From Spirochaetales bacterium (GTDB lineage: Bacteria > Spirochaetota > Spirochaetia > ARS1246), in assembly GCA_018644745.1 (NCBI GenBank), contig JABGPX010000192.1:1-6322 (forward strand): 6,322 nucleotides of DNA, in the 5' to 3' direction. Below the pieces are notes generated by a model that had not been told where the DNA came from, ran no database searches, and saw only the letters and a list, made by a program, of their open reading frames with translations. A program made the translations under genes and the position numbers. This document shows positions 5,139 through 6,322 of this stretch, one piece after another (position 1 is the stretch's first letter; each line of letters begins with the position of its first letter).

Positions 5139-5918
5139 GTGAGTGAGGGACGTATTGCGTTGAGTATCCTTGCACATCCCGATGATGCCGAATTTGTTTG
5201 TGCCGGGACATTGGCTTTGCTTGCCCAAAAGGGCTGGCAGATACATATTGCCACGGCCTCACCGGGTAATTGCGGTTCGGCGGCAAAGGGTCCGGATGAA
5301 ATTGCGGCGATCCGCAGAAAAGAAGGAGCTGCGGCAGCGGAAATGATCAAGGGGAAATTCCACTGTCTTGAATCTGAGGATTGCTTTATAAGGCATGACA
5401 AACCCACGATGCTAAAAGCGATACAGCTGATTCGTAAAGTCAGGCCGACGGTGATTTTCGCTGCGAGCCCATCCGATTATCTTTACGATCATGAAGCTAC
5501 CAGCCTGATTGGTCGAGATGCGACTTTCTGGTCCTCCGTGCCGAACATTAAAACAGAGGATTTTGAGCCGCTCGAATCGATACCATATTTATATTACTGT
5601 GATCCATTGGATTGTGAGAATATTTTTGGCGAACCGATCGATCCAAAAATTATTGTCGACATATCATCGGTCATCAAGACAAAAGGCGAAATGCTTGCAA
5701 GACATGCAAGTCAACGTGATTGGCTTCTCAAACAGCATGGTACGGATGAATATATATCAGCAATGGAAAGCATGGGGCGAAAAAGAGGTAAGCAAATCAA
5801 TTGTGAATATGCAGAAGGCTACCGGCAGCATGTAGGAAATGCCTATCCAAAGGATGATGTCATCACCGCCGAACTGGGTTCATTAGTTCAAAATTTCAGA
5901 TTGCAGCCGGCAAAATAA
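5139..5918 (+). CDS. PIG-L (LmbE-like) family zinc deacetylase
   Basis: This is an N-deacetylase of the GlcNAc-PI de-N-acetylase/MshB/BshB superfamily, which removes acyl groups from the amino group of GlcNAc-type sugars. Near the N-terminus sits the defining motif AHPDDAE (12-18): H13 and D16 bind zinc and D15 is the expected general base. The third zinc ligand is H118 in SDYLYDHEA. The segment around 54-66 (EIAAIRRKEGAAA) is the family's usual helix after the first strands, and VRPTVIFAASPSDY (101-114) is the strand leading to the third ligand. At 259 residues its length is normal. No signal peptide is seen, so it should act in the cytoplasm. The start is GTG, set by its ribosome site. It stands between the isomerase and a second, unrelated deacetylase, which suggests that the operon handles N-acylated sugars. 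The exact substrate (free sugar, glycoside, conjugate) is open. Confidence 0.92.
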   Translation: MSEGRIALSILAHPDDAEFVCAGTLALLAQKGWQIHIATASPGNCGSAAKGPDEIAAIRRKEGAAAAEMIKGKFHCLESEDCFIRHDKPTMLKAIQLIRKVRPTVIFAASPSDYLYDHEATSLIGRDATFWSSVPNIKTEDFEPLESIPYLYYCDPLDCENIFGEPIDPKIIVDISSVIKTKGEMLARHASQRDWLLKQHGTDEYISAMESMGRKRGKQINCEYAEGYRQHVGNAYPKDDVITAELGSLVQNFRLQPAK

Positions 5919-5959
5919 ACAAGCAGCTGGCCAAGTTGTAACTACAAGAGGTCCTATAT

Positions 5960-6322
5960 ATGAGCGGAACCATAATCTGTGGATACGACGTTGAAAGCGC
6001 GTCAGACAGCACTAACGGATTCCTCCAGGGAGCTGAGTTTCTTCACAACGAGCTGAATATTCCCTGGACAATCTACCTCACGGGTAAGACCGTCGAGAAG
6101 TGCGGCAACGAGATACGGAAAATGGCAGGCAATCCGCTGCTGACCATCGCTCAGCACACGTACAGCCACATGCTTCTCAAATCCGTCTATATGACGCCCC
6201 AAGATGGCAAACCCGTGCATGGATCACAGCCGAACTTCTTCATTAAGGGTGGATCCCTGCCGGAGATACACGAGGAAATTACCAAGACCCAGAATTTGAT
6301 CAGCGATGTGCTTGGCGTCGAG
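5960..6322 (+). CDS. Polysaccharide deacetylase (CE4/NodB-like) family protein, N-terminal 121 residues (partial)
   Basis: The frame is open from the ATG at 5960 to the last base (121 codons) and continues beyond the window. AAGAGGT at 5946-5952, seven bases upstream, supports the start. Near the N-terminus CGYDVE (7-12) fits the first CE4 motif, with D10 as candidate catalytic base. IAQHTYSHM (63-71) fits the metal-binding H-(S/T)-x-x-H motif, with H66 and H70 as ligands. PEIHEEITKTQNLISDVLGV (101-120) is the helix after it, which in the family leads to a G-x-x-P turn. There is no signal peptide or membrane segment, so the protein is probably cytoplasmic, unlike many chitin or peptidoglycan deacetylases. 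It starts 41 bases after the PIG-L gene and is likely co-transcribed. The later CE4 motifs cannot be seen, so a role as hydrolase of a different amide is possible. Confidence 0.82.
   Translation, partial: MSGTIICGYDVESASDSTNGFLQGAEFLHNELNIPWTIYLTGKTVEKCGNEIRKMAGNPLLTIAQHTYSHMLLKSVYMTPQDGKPVHGSQPNFFIKGGSLPEIHEEITKTQNLISDVLGVE

Noticed and set aside
5069..5407. Minus-strand open frame of 112 codons over the start of the PIG-L gene
   Set aside because: It opposes the AHPDDAE-bearing coding sequence; no independent support.
5936..5947. TTGTA-AC-TACAA palindrome before the CE4-like gene as a hairpin hiding the ribosome site
   Set aside because: A two-base loop is too tight for a stable hairpin, and five AT-rich pairs are weak.
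6002..6220. Minus-strand open frame of 72 codons near the right edge
   Set aside because: It opposes the CE4-like frame, which has motifs and a ribosome site and is simply cut off by the window edge.
1..6322. CRISPR array, tRNA or rRNA gene, phage or defence genes
   Set aside because: No regularly spaced repeats, no tRNA-like cloverleaf that I could recognise, and no proteins of those classes in any frame.

Overview
The window is bacterial. It holds two divergent transcription blocks on either side of an AT-rich intergenic region at about 2265-2643. The best clue to the organism is the N-terminus of the solute-binding protein at the left edge: a short hydrophobic signal ending in Leu-Phe-Ala followed by a run of Gly and acidic residues, with no lipobox Cys. 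That style is common in free-living Spirochaetota (Spirochaetales). I hold this assignment with moderate confidence only.

Minus-strand block (1-2261). A ROK-family regulator (1008-2261) reads leftward. It is followed by a 368-base gap and then the first 213 codons of an extracellular sugar-type ABC solute-binding protein, which runs off the left edge. Inside the gap, at 699-734, lies a tiny relic: the last codons and stop of an MalG/LplC-type ABC permease (GVMIGALK plus flanks). Its spacing to the binding protein is what an intact permease-SBP operon would have. The rest of the permease is gone, so a deletion or rearrangement has cut the transporter operon. A repeat that looks like the end of an insertion sequence lies next to the scar.

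Plus-strand block (2644-6322). The genes are a DegT/DnrJ/EryC1/StrS-type PLP aminotransferase, a gutted Gfo/Idh/MocA oxidoreductase (N-terminal Rossmann start joined to C-terminal end, about 45 codons left), a hydroxypyruvate-isomerase-like TIM-barrel isomerase/epimerase, a PIG-L (LmbE) zinc deacetylase, and the start of a CE4-type polysaccharide deacetylase cut by the right edge. Intergenic gaps are about 40-100 bases, good Shine-Dalgarno sequences precede the genes, and all run the same way, so this is probably one operon.

How they may work together (inference): the right-hand genes make a plausible set for handling an N-acylated amino sugar or aminocyclitol, with deacetylation, oxidation (now lost), transamination and keto-sugar isomerisation. 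The ROK protein would sense a sugar and control one or both divergent units, and the ABC transporter would bring the substrate in. The individual families are well known. The combination, and the fact that two members (permease and dehydrogenase) survive only as end fragments, are the unusual points.
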